A stretch of DNA of 64,000 bases from Meiothermus ruber DSM 1279. Its GTDB lineage: Bacteria; Deinococcota; Deinococci; Deinococcales; Thermaceae. Of the stretch, positions 30,523 to 42,029 are shown piece after piece. The DNA lies in NCBI RefSeq assembly GCF_000024425.1, contig NC_013946.1, positions 1,054,001 to 1,118,000 on the forward strand, given 5' to 3'. Below the pieces are notes generated by a model, which was not told the DNA's origin, did no database searches, and saw only the letters and a list, made by a program, of their open reading frames with translations. Numbering within the stretch: position 1 is the first letter of the stretch; the number at the start of each line of letters is the position of its first letter. The translations under genes and the position numbers were made by a program.

Positions 30523-31656
30523 TCACTCGAGCTCCGAGGCCAGGGCAAAGTAGTCGCGGTGGATGGCCTCGTCGGTGTTTTTGTAGCCCAGCAGGGCCTC
30601 GATCTCCCTGGTTTTTCGGCGCTTGATGCGGGCGAGCTCGGCGGCGCTGTAGTTGACCAGGCCCACCCCGATCAGGTTGCCCTGCTCGTCCAGGCACCTG
30701 ACCGCCTCGCCCACCCCAAACTGCCCGCGCACCTCGAGGATGCCCGCCGGCAGGAGCGAGGCCCCGCCCTGGCGTAAGGCTTTCGCCGCCCCGGCGTCCA
30801 CCACCACCTCCCCCTGGGGCTTGGGGAGCTGGTACAGCCAGAGCTTACGGCCGCTGTAGCGGCGCTGCCCCCCGGCAAACAGCGTGCCCACCGGGGCGCC
30901 TTGCAGGGCCTCGGCGATGCTCTGGGGCCGGGTGCCGGGCAGCAGCAGGGTGGGAATCCCGGCGGCCTGGGCTTTTTCCGCGGCCAGCAGCTTGCTTTTC
31001 ATCCCGCCGGTGCCCACCCGGTTGGGACTGTCGCCTGCCATGCGCAGCACCCCGGCATCCACCCGCTCCACGTAGGGGATGGGCTGGGCTTCGGGGTGGG
31101 TGCGGGGGTCGGCCTCGTACAAAGCCTCGATGTCGGAGAGCAAGATCAGCAGATCGGCCCCTACCAGCGAAGCAATCAGGGCCGAAAGCTGGTCGTTGTC
31201 GCCAAACTTGATCTCCTCCACCATTACCGTGTCGTTCTCGTTGATGATGGGCACGATGCCCCACTCCAAAAGCGTCTCCAGGGTCTGCCGGGCGTTCAGG
31301 TAGCGGTGGCGGTGGGCCAGATCTTCGGCGGTGAGCAACACCTGGGCCACCTTCAGGTCGTACCAGCTAAAAGCCTGCTCCCACAGGAGCATGAGGGTGG
31401 GCTGCCCGACGGCGGCCAGGGCCTGTTTGCCGGGCATGGACTTGGGCTTTTCGGTCAGGCCCAGCTTTTGCATGCCGGTGGCCTGGGCCCCCGAGGAGAC
31501 CAGCACCACCTCGCGCCCCTCGGCCCGCAGGGCGGCCACCTGGGCGGCAATGGCCAGTTGGTGCTGCCGCCCCTGGGGCCCGCTCAGGACGGCGCTGCCC
31601 ACCTTGACTACCAGCCGGCGATGGGTTTGGGCGGTGAGGGGAAGACGACCGTGCAT
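30523..31656 (-). CDS. proB: Glutamate 5-kinase
   Basis: First and feedback-controlled step of proline synthesis. The 377-residue protein has the amino-acid kinase domain (RRLVVKVGSAVLSG, VVLVSSGAQATGM, IINENDTV, FGDNDQLSALIA and GGMKSKLLAA) and a C-terminal PUA domain of about 80 residues beginning near GEVVVDAGAAKAL. The start at 31656 (MHGRLPLTAQTHRR) was chosen because the 31 codons upstream have no family similarity. Together with proA, 9 nt downstream, it forms the proline operon. The upstream sequence has no clear ribosome site. Confidence 0.95.
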   Translation of the reverse strand: MHGRLPLTAQTHRRLVVKVGSAVLSGPQGRQHQLAIAAQVAALRAEGREVVLVSSGAQATGMQKLGLTEKPKSMPGKQALAAVGQPTLMLLWEQAFSWYDLKVAQVLLTAEDLAHRHRYLNARQTLETLLEWGIVPIINENDTVMVEEIKFGDNDQLSALIASLVGADLLILLSDIEALYEADPRTHPEAQPIPYVERVDAGVLRMAGDSPNRVGTGGMKSKLLAAEKAQAAGIPTLLLPGTRPQSIAEALQGAPVGTLFAGGQRRYSGRKLWLYQLPKPQGEVVVDAGAAKALRQGGASLLPAGILEVRGQFGVGEAVRCLDEQGNLIGVGLVNYSAAELARIKRRKTREIEALLGYKNTDEAIHRDYFALASELE

Positions 31657-31832
31657 AGCCTGCGTTATCGTAACGCTTCTTGGGGCATTTCTCACCCAGG
31701 CAGGCCGCCCACCCCTCCAGCGCCCGTGCGTGGCTGCTTGGACTCTCATTCCCTGAGGGCATGCAGCCCATCCCTACGGGCTGTTATTCGCAGCGTGTCC
31801 ATCAGCTCTAGGCCGCGCCCCTCCAGCAAGCC

Positions 31833-32076
31833 TCACCTGTACCGCTCGGGGTCATAGTTGAGGAGCAGGTCGTAAAGCGCTTGAACCCCCTCCAAGATGA
31901 CCGGATGACGCTCACCCCAACAGGCCTTGCCCTCCGGGGAGGCAATGTAGCGCACCAGGTCGCTCACGGCCTCGGTGTAAGGCTTTGGCCTGGCTGGGGT
32001 CAACGGCCCCTTTCACGTCGAAGGTGGCGGTTCCTTGCCGGAAGTCAAAGCCGTGATGCTCGTACCTTGTCAACAC
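31833..32076 (-). pseudogene. Frameshifted small gene relic, unknown family
   Basis: On the minus strand a GTG at 32076 opens 32 codons (MLTRYEHHGFDFRQGTATF...) ending in SQAKA; one extra base at 31980 then shifts the frame, after which 48 codons (YTEAVSDLVRYIASPEG... ending DLLLNYDPERYR) run to a stop at 31833. The two halves read as one coherent protein of about 80 residues, better than any single open frame in this 637-nt gap (31657-32293). It could be a decayed gene, a sequencing error or, less likely, a recoded gene. The product is not recognised. Confidence 0.45.
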
Positions 32077-32232
32077 GAAGTTACCTGGCTAATCCCATCC
32101 ACATCCTTCACCCAACTGCGTAAGTCCTAACCCTTTTTGATGCAGCATAACCGAGCCTCCTGGGTTGCAGGGCGGAAAGAGGATACCGGGAAGGTCAAAA
32201 AAACAAGATGGTGCTGGGTGTGTTTACTAAGT

Positions 32233-32270
32233 AAAAATTGTGGAAGGGAGAAGGCTTGCCCCCTTCCCCC
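32233..32270 (-). terminator. Terminator of the PepF gene
   Basis: Minus-strand stem 32262-32270 with 32246-32254 (8 of 9 pairs), 7-nt loop, followed by a tail with five T (32237-32233). It lies 24 nt after the PepF stop codon and fits an intrinsic terminator. Confidence 0.65.
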
Positions 32271-32293
32271 TCTTGGGTGGCCCTGCGCTACTT

Positions 32294-34120
32294 TCAGCGC
32301 GTTGTCTGCAGGTTTGAGTCCACCAGGCGCTCGAGCTCGTCCACCATGCTCGCTAGCACCGCAAACCCCCGCTCCACCGGCTCGGGGCTGTTCATGTCAA
32401 TCCCAGCGATTTTCAGCGCGTCCAGCGGATAGACCGAGTCGCCGGCCTTGAGGAAGTCCAGGTAGCGTTTGGCAGCGGGTTCGCCCTGCTCCAGTACATC
32501 CTTGGCCAGGGCATTGGCAGCGGCGATGCCGGTGGCGTACTGGTAGACATAAAAGGGGCTGTAGAGGTGGGAGAAGTTCATCCAGCCCGCACCCAGGCGT
32601 TCTTTGTCCAGCTCCACCTCGCCGCCGTAGCCCTCGGCGAAGAGTTCGGCCAGCCGCTCGATCAGGAAGGGTGCGGTGAGGGCTCCGCCTTTCTCGATGC
32701 GCTGGTAGAGCTCGAGCTCGAAACGGGCCAGGGTGGGCATCACAAACAAATAGCGGTGGAAGTTGCTAAAGGCCTCCTCCAGCACCGCCAGCTTGTACTC
32801 GGGCGTCGGGGCCTCGCGCAGCAGCATGGCCCGCACCATGGCCTGGTTGAAGTTGGAGGCCACCTCGGCGACGAACAGGCTGTAGCGGGCGTACACGATG
32901 GGCTGGGTTTGCCGGGTGAAGTAGCTGTGCATGGAGTGGCCCAGCTCGTGGGCCAGGGTGCTCAGCGAGAAGAGGTCGTCCGACCAGCTCATGAAGATGT
33001 AGGGGAAGGTGCCCTTGAGCCCTGAGGAGAAGGCCCCGGCCCGCTTGCCCTGGTTCTGCCCCCAGTCCACCCAGCGCTCCTCGAACAGGCCCCGGCGCAT
33101 GGGCTCTACGTACTCCCGCCCCAGGGGTTCCATGCCCCGGCAGATGGTCTCGGCGGCCTCCCAGAAGGTGATTTTGGGGCTTGGCACCAGGGGGGCCGGC
33201 GCGTCGTAGCTTCTGAGCTGGCCGCCCATGGCCTTTTTGCGGATGCGCCAGAAGCGGTGCCAGGTGGGCAGGTGGGCCTGGAAGGTGGCCAGCAGGTTGT
33301 CGAAGACGGCTTTGGGGATGTTGTCACCGCAGGTGCGGCTTACCGCCAGGGCCATCTCGAGGCTGCTGGCATAGCCGCGGGTGCGGGCCTGGAAGGCAAA
33401 GCTCTTGACGCTACCCTGCAGGGTGGAGGCCAGGGTGTTTTTGAAGGCCAGATGCCCATCGGCGTAGGACTCCCAGGCAGCCCGGCGTACCTCGGGGCTC
33501 TCGTGCACCAGAAGCTCGCCGATGGTGCTGTGGGAGACCGGGAGGGTCTGGCCCTGGTACTCCACCGGCCTGAACTGCATATCGGCGTTGGTGGCCGCCG
33601 CAGCGGTGGCGCTGTGCCCGCCCAGGGGATCGGAGACGGCGGCCAGCACGGTCTCCACCTCGCTGCTGCGCACGTGGGGCCTGCGGGCTTGCAGGGCTTC
33701 GAAGTAGTGCCGGTAGACGGCCAGGCCCGGTTCGGCCTGCATGAAAGTCTCGAGGGTCTCTTTGGGCAGGCTCAATAGCTCGGGCTCGAGGTAGGCCCCG
33801 GCGGCGGCGAGCGCTGCAACCACGGCGCGGGCCTCGCCCACCATGCGGATGAAATGGGGGTTGGTGCCCTCGGTCGAGAGCTGCAGCGAGGCGTACTGGG
33901 CCACCTTCATGGCCTCCAGCATCCGGGTGTAGTAGGTTTCCAGGGCCTGCAGCAGCACCTGCGGCGACTCGGCCAGCCGCCCGGCAAACGGCTTGACCTC
34001 CTCTACGCTTTGGGCCGCTTTTTCCAGGGCGGCCCGCCAGTGGTCTTCGGAGGCAAACAGGGCTTCCAGGTTCCAGGTCTGTTCTTTGGGTAGCTCCGAG
34101 CGTTTGGGTAAGGTACTCAT
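32294..34120 (-). CDS. pepF: M3-family oligoendopeptidase, PepF type
   Basis: Cytosolic zinc peptidase of 608 residues that cuts short peptides. The zinc site is plain: LAHELGHSMHSYF (HExxH) with the following Glu in FVAEVASNFNQAM. The N-terminal PepF/M3 helical domain begins with ELPKEQTWNLEALFAS. The ATG at 34120 was chosen because the family starts there and a TAGAAT box lies 7 nt before it, giving a leaderless mRNA; 46 more codons open upstream overlap the glucosidase gene. It follows the glucosidase by 26 nt. An intrinsic terminator follows. A role in peptide recycling is likely. Confidence 0.95.
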   Translation of the reverse strand: MSTLPKRSELPKEQTWNLEALFASEDHWRAALEKAAQSVEEVKPFAGRLAESPQVLLQALETYYTRMLEAMKVAQYASLQLSTEGTNPHFIRMVGEARAVVAALAAAGAYLEPELLSLPKETLETFMQAEPGLAVYRHYFEALQARRPHVRSSEVETVLAAVSDPLGGHSATAAAATNADMQFRPVEYQGQTLPVSHSTIGELLVHESPEVRRAAWESYADGHLAFKNTLASTLQGSVKSFAFQARTRGYASSLEMALAVSRTCGDNIPKAVFDNLLATFQAHLPTWHRFWRIRKKAMGGQLRSYDAPAPLVPSPKITFWEAAETICRGMEPLGREYVEPMRRGLFEERWVDWGQNQGKRAGAFSSGLKGTFPYIFMSWSDDLFSLSTLAHELGHSMHSYFTRQTQPIVYARYSLFVAEVASNFNQAMVRAMLLREAPTPEYKLAVLEEAFSNFHRYLFVMPTLARFELELYQRIEKGGALTAPFLIERLAELFAEGYGGEVELDKERLGAGWMNFSHLYSPFYVYQYATGIAAANALAKDVLEQGEPAAKRYLDFLKAGDSVYPLDALKIAGIDMNSPEPVERGFAVLASMVDELERLVDSNLQTTR

Positions 34121-34146
34121 CCAGGGCATTCTAGCTGACCCGCCGG

Positions 34147-35490
<1,344 letters not shown>

Positions 35491-35494
35491 TGCA

Positions 35495-36292
35495 TCAATC
35501 TACCCGCTCGGGCTGGAGTGGTACAACCTGCACCTGTGCCCCGTTGGGGTCGGTGAGGGTTTGGGGAGGGCGATTTCGCAGGGCGATTTGATAGGCGAGC
35601 AGCCCGGTTGAGTGGGCCGGTGCGGTGCGGCCCCTGGCCCACAGGTTGATGCCGATGTGGTGGTGGTAGCCGTCGGCGGCCAGGAAGCGGGCGCCGGGAT
35701 AATCCCCCTGCATGAGCCTCATCCCCAGCCCCTCGAAAAAAGCCTGCGCTTCGTCCAGATCGCGCACATGCAGGTGGATGTGTCCCAGGGCGGTCTGGGG
35801 GTCGAGCCCCTGAGCGGCCCTCGCTTCGGCCAGGAGGGCTTCCAGGTCGAGCCTTCTGGAGACCATGGCCAGACGGCCTTCCCGGAAGGGCCATTGGGCT
35901 CTGGGGCGGTCGCGGTAGAGCTCAATCCCGTTGCCCTCGAGGTCGGTCAGGTAGAGCGCCTCCGAGACCCCGTGGTCAGAGGCCCCCTGAAAATGGGGAT
36001 AGCGGGCCTCCACCAGCCGCCGGAAGACCGCGGCCAGGGCGGCCCGGCTGGGGAGCAAAAGGGCAAAGTGGTACAGCCCCAGGGTGGGCTGGGGGCGCAG
36101 GGGAGCACTGGGCTCATGCTGCAAGGTGAGGGTGAAGCGGCGGCCTGGCAGGGCCAGCTCGGTCTGCAGCCCCTGGCGCTGGACGACCTCGAGGCCCAGC
36201 AGATCGCGGTAGAAGGCCAGTTGGCGCTCGAGGTTCTGCACCCGCAGGGTCAGGCCGGTGAGGGCCAGGGTTTTGGTGGCGTCAAGAGTCAC
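35495..36292 (-). CDS. Two-domain VOC protein, catechol 2,3-dioxygenase (CatE) like
   Basis: A 265-residue vicinal-oxygen-chelate protein with two tandem domains. The first has LTLRVQNLERQLAFYRDLLGL, LYHFALLL and NGIELYRDRP, with the metal-ligand positions H and E; the second has LGHIHLHVRDLDEAQAFFEGLGM and GYHHHIGINLW. This layout matches the CatE family of extradiol-type proteins, but the true substrate is unknown, since VOC proteins vary widely. It starts with GTG, 6 nt after a TATCAT box, and is followed at once by the glucosidase gene. No other aromatic-degradation genes are near, so a catechol role is not supported by context. Confidence 0.82.
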   Translation of the reverse strand: MTLDATKTLALTGLTLRVQNLERQLAFYRDLLGLEVVQRQGLQTELALPGRRFTLTLQHEPSAPLRPQPTLGLYHFALLLPSRAALAAVFRRLVEARYPHFQGASDHGVSEALYLTDLEGNGIELYRDRPRAQWPFREGRLAMVSRRLDLEALLAEARAAQGLDPQTALGHIHLHVRDLDEAQAFFEGLGMRLMQGDYPGARFLAADGYHHHIGINLWARGRTAPAHSTGLLAYQIALRNRPPQTLTDPNGAQVQVVPLQPERVD

Positions 36293-36363
36293 TGTTTTAT
36301 GATATCCAAAGTGCTATGAAAAGTAAAGCATAAGAGGGGACAAGATTCGGATATGCTGTTGGG

Positions 36364-37215
36364 GTGCGGGTTTTTGTGACCGGGGGAACCGGTTATTTAG
36401 GGAGTACGCTGCTGCGGCTGGGGTCGGGTCGGCCCTGGGTTTTGGGTGCCAGTTACTGGAGCCAGCCGCCGGCGGTGCCGGGGGTGGCCTGGGTGCGGCT
36501 GGATGTACGGGATGCGGCGGCGGTGGAGCAGGCCTTGAAGGAGTTTCGTCCCGAGGTGGTCATCCACACCGCCTACAGCAAGGCCAGTCCAGCGGCGCTC
36601 GAGGCCATCACCGTACAGGGCACGGTTCATGTGGCCCGGGCCTGCCGGGCTCTTGGGGCCCGGCTGATCCACCTCTCCACCGACCAGCTTTTCGATGGCG
36701 AAAACCCGCCCTATGCCGAGTCGGCTGCGCCCAACCCCCTCACCGAGTACGGCCAGGCCAAGCTCAGGGCCGAACACTGGGTGCAGGCGATACTCCCCAC
36801 CGCCACCATCGTCCGCACCTCGCTCATCTGGGGCCTGAACCCCCTCGACGTGACCAGCCAGATGGTGCTGGAGTTGGCCGATGGCAAGCGGGAGGGCGGG
36901 CTTTTTAGCGACGAGTACCGCTCCTTTGTGTACGTAGAGGATCTGGCCCAGGCCCTGGGGGAGCTGGTGGGTCTGGACTATGCGGGCATCCTGCACCTGG
37001 GGGGTGCGGAGGTGTTGAGCCGGCTCGAGTTTGGACGACTGATTGCCCCTTTCCACGGACGCGACCCGGCCCGACTTCCGGCCCAGCGCCGCGCCGAGTT
37101 TCCCGGCCTACGTCCCGGTAATTGTGCGCTGGATAGCTCGCTGGCTCAGTCCCTGCTCCAGACCCGGCTGCGCGGGGTGCGGGAAGTGTTGCGCGCGCAC
37201 CGCCCTGTGGGATAA
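36364..37215 (+). CDS. RmlD-like NAD-dependent sugar reductase or epimerase
   Basis: Short-chain dehydrogenase of 283 residues, extended type. Rossmann motif VFVTGGTGYLGS at residues 3-14, STDQLFDGENPPYAES as in dTDP-4-dehydrorhamnose reductases, and the YGQAK catalytic Tyr-Lys pair. RmlD makes dTDP-rhamnose, but no rmlA, B or C gene is present, so a different nucleotide sugar or methionine-adenosyltransferase-beta-like role is possible. It begins with GTG 6 nt after a TATGCT box and probably has a leaderless mRNA. The pantothenate kinase gene follows 30 nt downstream. Confidence 0.82.
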   Translation: MRVFVTGGTGYLGSTLLRLGSGRPWVLGASYWSQPPAVPGVAWVRLDVRDAAAVEQALKEFRPEVVIHTAYSKASPAALEAITVQGTVHVARACRALGARLIHLSTDQLFDGENPPYAESAAPNPLTEYGQAKLRAEHWVQAILPTATIVRTSLIWGLNPLDVTSQMVLELADGKREGGLFSDEYRSFVYVEDLAQALGELVGLDYAGILHLGGAEVLSRLEFGRLIAPFHGRDPARLPAQRRAEFPGLRPGNCALDSSLAQSLLQTRLRGVREVLRAHRPVG

Positions 37216-37245
37216 CCCTCGCCGCTTTGCGTTATCCTGGGCCTG

Positions 37246-38067
37246 ATGCTGAAACTTGGCGTGGATTTTGGTCTTTCCAACACCGATGTGGTGCTGCTCG
37301 AGGGCGAGACCATCCTGGCGCACCAAACCATCAAAACCGGGCCGGCCAGCAGCCAAGCCCTGGCCGCCGTGTTGCAAAGCCTGGGGGTGCGGCCCGCCGA
37401 ACTCGCCACCATCGCCAGCACCGGGGGTTTATCGCGCCGCCTGCCCGATGCCCTCGAGGGGATTCCCATCCAGAAAATCGGTGAGGCCCAGGCAGTGGGG
37501 CGGGGGGCGCTGCGGCTGGCGGGCCTGGACGAGGCCCTGGTGGTCTCGGCGGGCACCGGCACAGCCATGATTGCTGCCAGGGGTAGTGAAGCCCAGCACT
37601 TCACCGGCTCGGCGGTGGGGGGTGGAACCTTGCTGGGTTTGTCCCGGCTGCTGCTAGGGACGGCCGATCCCCTCGAGGTGGCCCGCCTGGCCGAACGGGG
37701 CAACCCCAGCGGTGTGGATTCAACTTTGGTGGACGTGATTGGCGGTGGCATCGGCCACCTGCCCCCCGATGCCACCGCGGTCAACTTTGGCCGGCTGGTG
37801 GATGGTGTCAACCCCAGCCGCGAGGATCTGGCCGCCGGCCTGGTGACGCTGGTAGGCCAGGTTATCGCCATGATTGCCCTCAACGCGGTGCAGGCTGCGG
37901 GGCTCAAGCAGATGGTGATCGTGGGCCACCTGCCCGACCTGGCGCCCGTGCGCAAGGCCTTTGAGCGGGTCTGGTACTTTTACCAGGTTGAGCCCAGACC
38001 CCTCATTCCCCCCTTGGCCGGCTGGGCCACGGCCTACGGGGCCGCGCTTTTGGCGCAGGAGGTTTGA
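37246..38067 (+). CDS. coaW: Type II pantothenate kinase
   Basis: Phosphorylates pantothenate, the first step of coenzyme A synthesis. The 273-residue protein has the ASKHA fold of the eukaryote- and Staphylococcus-like type II kinases: LKLGVDFGLSNTDVVLLEG (phosphate 1), IASTGGLSRRL, SAGTGTAMIAA, and TGSAVGGGTLLGLSRLLLG near residue 125. Most bacteria use type I or III enzymes, so this class is less common; it resists feedback by CoA in Staphylococcus, but this cannot be read from sequence. A TATCCT box 7 nt before the ATG suggests a leaderless mRNA. Assignment is by motif; other ASKHA kinases are a remote alternative. Confidence 0.85.
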   Translation: MLKLGVDFGLSNTDVVLLEGETILAHQTIKTGPASSQALAAVLQSLGVRPAELATIASTGGLSRRLPDALEGIPIQKIGEAQAVGRGALRLAGLDEALVVSAGTGTAMIAARGSEAQHFTGSAVGGGTLLGLSRLLLGTADPLEVARLAERGNPSGVDSTLVDVIGGGIGHLPPDATAVNFGRLVDGVNPSREDLAAGLVTLVGQVIAMIALNAVQAAGLKQMVIVGHLPDLAPVRKAFERVWYFYQVEPRPLIPPLAGWATAYGAALLAQEV

Positions 38068-38094
38068 CACAAAAACCTGTCGTAAACTGAAGCC

Positions 38095-38523
38095 ATGAAA
38101 CCCCCTGAGGGCTTCTGGGCCTACCTCGAGGACGACAACAACTACGACAACCTCAAACTGGTTTTGTCGGATGGGGTGGGGGAGGAGGTGCTGTGGCTCT
38201 CGGCGCTCGAGCTGGCTGGGGGTCTGGCCCATCTCGAAGAAGATGAACTGCTTGACCCCAACGAATCAGCCTGGCTGCACGAGGCTGTGGAGGTGGCCGA
38301 GGCGCCGGCGGCCCCCCTCGAGCTGGCCCAGCGCCACCCCCGCCTCGAGGGCGCTTACTGCGCCGCCCAGGTTGAACTTTATAACCCGCCAGGCCTTCTG
38401 CTTTTGCGCCGGGTGGTAGAGGAGGGGGGCGATCTGCTGGAGATCACCACCCCCAACGGCTCGGTTTATACCTTCGAATACGATCGGGTTCGCGCCTACC
38501 TGCGCCCGCTTTTGCCCCACTAG
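38095..38523 (+). CDS. Unknown acidic protein
   Basis: A 142-residue soluble acidic protein not recognised. No signal peptide or membrane helix. The N-terminal part begins MKPPEGFWAYLEDDNNYDNL and the C-terminal part (EEGGDLLEITTPNGSVYTFEYDRVR) has a beta pattern. A TAAACT box 6 nt before the ATG suggests a leaderless transcript. It lies 27 nt after coaW and 16 nt before the SpoU gene, so it could be in one transcription unit with both, but no function follows from that. Confidence 0.7.
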   Translation: MKPPEGFWAYLEDDNNYDNLKLVLSDGVGEEVLWLSALELAGGLAHLEEDELLDPNESAWLHEAVEVAEAPAAPLELAQRHPRLEGAYCAAQVELYNPPGLLLLRRVVEEGGDLLEITTPNGSVYTFEYDRVRAYLRPLLPH

Positions 38524-38539
38524 CCCACCGAATCAACCC

Positions 38540-39340
38540 ATGCGCATTACCTCAACGGCCAACCCCCGCATCAAGGCGGCTGCTGAACTCAAAGAACGCA
38601 AGAACCGCGAGCGAACGGGTACGTTTTTGATTGAAGGCGCTCGCGAAATCGAGCGGGCGTTGGCAGCCGGCCTCGAGGTCATCGAAGCCTACTGCGGCGA
38701 GCCTCTCAGCCCCGAGGAGGCCCGCGCCGTTGCTCATTTATCTCGAGCCCTCGGCCTGGAGGTGCACGAGCTTTCCGAGGCAGCCCTCAAGAAAATCAGC
38801 AGCCGCGAGCACCCGGCCGGGGTGCTGGCGGTGGCCCGGATGCCCCGCCCTTCCCTTGCGGCCTTCCAGCCTTCTTCCAATGCTTTGCTGCTGGTCTCGG
38901 TGGGGCTGGAAAAACCCGGCAACCTGGGGGCTTTGCTGCGCTCAGCCGACGCCGCCGGGGCCGATGCGGTGCTGGTGGCGGGGGGGGTAGACCTCTACAG
39001 CCCCCAGGTCATCCGCAACTCCACCGGGGTGGTGTTTTCCTTGCCTACCTTTGCCGCCCCCGAGCAGGCCGTGCTGGACTGGTTACTGCAGCACAATATC
39101 CCCATAGTAGCCACCACCCCCCACACCCACCAAACCTACTGGGACGTGGATCTGCGGGGGCCTGTGGCCATTGTGCTGGGCACGGAACACCAGGGGTTGA
39201 GCCAAACCTGGCTCGAGCGGGCCGCACGAAAGGTCAGGATTCCCATGCAGGGCCAGGCCGACAGTCTTAACGTCTCGGTAACAGCCGCCCTGATGCTATA
39301 TGAGGCTGTACGGCAGCGCCAACCCCGCCCGTTGCCTTAG
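38540..39340 (+). CDS. TrmH/SpoU-family RNA 2'-O-methyltransferase
   Basis: Methylates ribose in rRNA or tRNA with SAM. The 266-residue protein has the N-terminal RNA-binding substrate domain (ITSTANPRIKAAAELKERKNR, GTFLIEGAREIERAL) and the C-terminal SPOUT knot with LVSVGLEKPGNLGALLRSADAAG (motif 1), AIVLGTEHQGLS (motif 2) and IPMQGQADSLNVSVTAALMLYEA (motif 3). This is the 23S rRNA/RlmB-like or TsnR-like group; the exact target nucleotide is not clear from sequence. It ends 190 nt before groES. Confidence 0.93.
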   Translation: MRITSTANPRIKAAAELKERKNRERTGTFLIEGAREIERALAAGLEVIEAYCGEPLSPEEARAVAHLSRALGLEVHELSEAALKKISSREHPAGVLAVARMPRPSLAAFQPSSNALLLVSVGLEKPGNLGALLRSADAAGADAVLVAGGVDLYSPQVIRNSTGVVFSLPTFAAPEQAVLDWLLQHNIPIVATTPHTHQTYWDVDLRGPVAIVLGTEHQGLSQTWLERAARKVRIPMQGQADSLNVSVTAALMLYEAVRQRQPRPLP

Positions 39341-39441
39341 GGAATCCCTCGAGCTTGTACCGGGTAAAACAGGGAGTCGCTTAGCTGAAGCTACTTGATA
39401 TAATCAGACTCAAGTGTCTTGGGTCTTTCTTCCCAGCCCTC

Positions 39442-39509
39442 TTGACATTCTTATGGAAAGACCCGAATAATATAGAGCTGGGTTGACACTCAAAACCCAC
39501 GACTGTCAA
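39442..39509 (+). promoter_or_regulatory. groESL promoter region with inverted repeat
   Basis: Two TTGACA boxes lie before groES. The first (39442-39447) has AATAAT at 39466-39471 (18-nt spacer). The second (39483-39488) is one arm of an inverted repeat with TGTCAA at 39504-39509 (15-nt gap), placed after the presumed start of transcription from the first. No CIRCE element (TTAGCACTC-N9-GAGTGCTAA) was found. The repeat may be a heat-shock operator of another type. Confidence 0.5.
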
Positions 39510-39533
39510 TAAACCCTGTAAGGAGGAAATTCT

Positions 39534-39830
39534 ATGGCAACCGCAACCATGCTCAGACCCCTCGGTGATCGTGTGGTGGTCAAGCGCATCGAAGAAGAAG
39601 CCAAGACCAAAGGGGGCATCGTGTTGCCCGATACCGCCAAGGAAAAGCCCCAGCGGGGCAAGGTAATTGCCGTGGGTAGCGGGCGGGTGCTGGACAACGG
39701 CACTAAAGTGCCTCTAGAGGTAAAAGAGGGCGATACCGTGGTGTTTGCTAAGTACGGCGGCACCGAGATCGAAATCGACGGCGAGGAGTACATCATTCTC
39801 TCCGAGCGCGATCTGCTGGCCGTTTTGTAA
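39534..39830 (+). CDS. groES: Co-chaperonin GroES
   Basis: Lid of the GroEL folding chamber, 98 residues as expected. The motifs [21 protein letters not shown] (mobile-loop start), [17 protein letters not shown], and [25 protein letters not shown] are typical. Strong AGGAGG site 7 nt before the ATG. First gene of a groES-groEL operon, 46 nt before groEL. See the promoter entry for possible control. Confidence 0.99.
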   Translation: MATATMLRPLGDRVVVKRIEEEAKTKGGIVLPDTAKEKPQRGKVIAVGSGRVLDNGTKVPLEVKEGDTVVFAKYGGTEIEIDGEEYIILSERDLLAVL

Positions 39831-39852
39831 ACCGACAGAAGTCGTTTATTAA

Positions 39853-41514
<1,662 letters not shown>

Positions 41515-41530
41515 AGCGATTTACAGTTCG

Positions 41531-41561
41531 AACCCCCTCTTCGCGCAAGGAAGAGGGGGTT
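41531..41561 (+). terminator. groESL terminator
   Basis: A 12-bp perfect stem (41531-41542 with 41550-41561, AACCCCCTCTTC and its complement) with a 7-nt loop, ending in TTTCTT. Located 17 nt after groEL. Confidence 0.93.
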
Positions 41562-41614
41562 TCTTGACGTGAAACGGTCTATTCCCAGTGGCCCTGCTGG
41601 AACTGCGTTGTGCG

Positions 41615-41926
41615 TCAGGGGGTTTTCAGGGCGGTTTGGCTCCAGGCGGCCAGGGCCTCGAGGGCCGGCTGCAGGGCCTCGCCCAGGGGGGTGAGGGCAT
41701 ACTCCACCCGGGGGGGCACCTCCTGGTACTCGGTGCGACTGATGAGGCCCATCTCCTCCAGATCCCTCAGGCGCAACGATAGACTTCTTGGTGGCAGGGC
41801 GGTGGCTTGCTGCAGGGCCCCAAAGCGCAGCGCACCCTGCTGCAGCGCGCGCAATATGGAGTAGACCCCACGCTGGCCCAATAATTCCAGCACTTCCTCG
41901 AGGGGCTGTTTTTTAGATTGGACCAT
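41615..41926 (-). CDS. HxlR-family transcriptional regulator
   Basis: A 103-residue winged-helix regulator of the HxlR group: RGVYSILRALQQGALRFGALQQAT, SLSLRLRDLEEMGLISRTEYQEVPPRVEYALTPLG, the standard recognition helix and wing. The ATG at 41926 was preferred because TACGGT stands 6 nt before it; 15 more codons are open upstream. It lacks the N-terminal Cys that many redox-sensing HxlR proteins carry. It lies on the minus strand between groEL and a second HxlR gene. Confidence 0.87.
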   Translation of the reverse strand: MVQSKKQPLEEVLELLGQRGVYSILRALQQGALRFGALQQATALPPRSLSLRLRDLEEMGLISRTEYQEVPPRVEYALTPLGEALQPALEALAAWSQTALKTP

Positions 41927-42029
41927 ACATATACCGTATCCAAGAGATTTTCGAACCAAATACACCAGCACTACAAAGCGACCATATGGTTAGTTTGGGA
42001 AATTTTCCAGAATAAAGGTGAAGACCGGC

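Noticed and set aside
29194-30777. Long plus-strand frame opposite proA/proB
   Set aside because: It spans two genes of certain identity on the other strand and has no recognisable domain.
31881-32123. 80-codon plus-strand frame in the gap after proB
   Set aside because: It is antisense to the frameshifted relic, has no ribosome site and no domain.
35495-36292. Aromatic-degradation operon
   Set aside because: Only a single VOC protein of CatE type is present, with a glucosidase and peptidase as neighbours.
39341-39533. CIRCE element before groES
   Set aside because: No TTAGCACTC-N9-GAGTGCTAA or near match in the interval.
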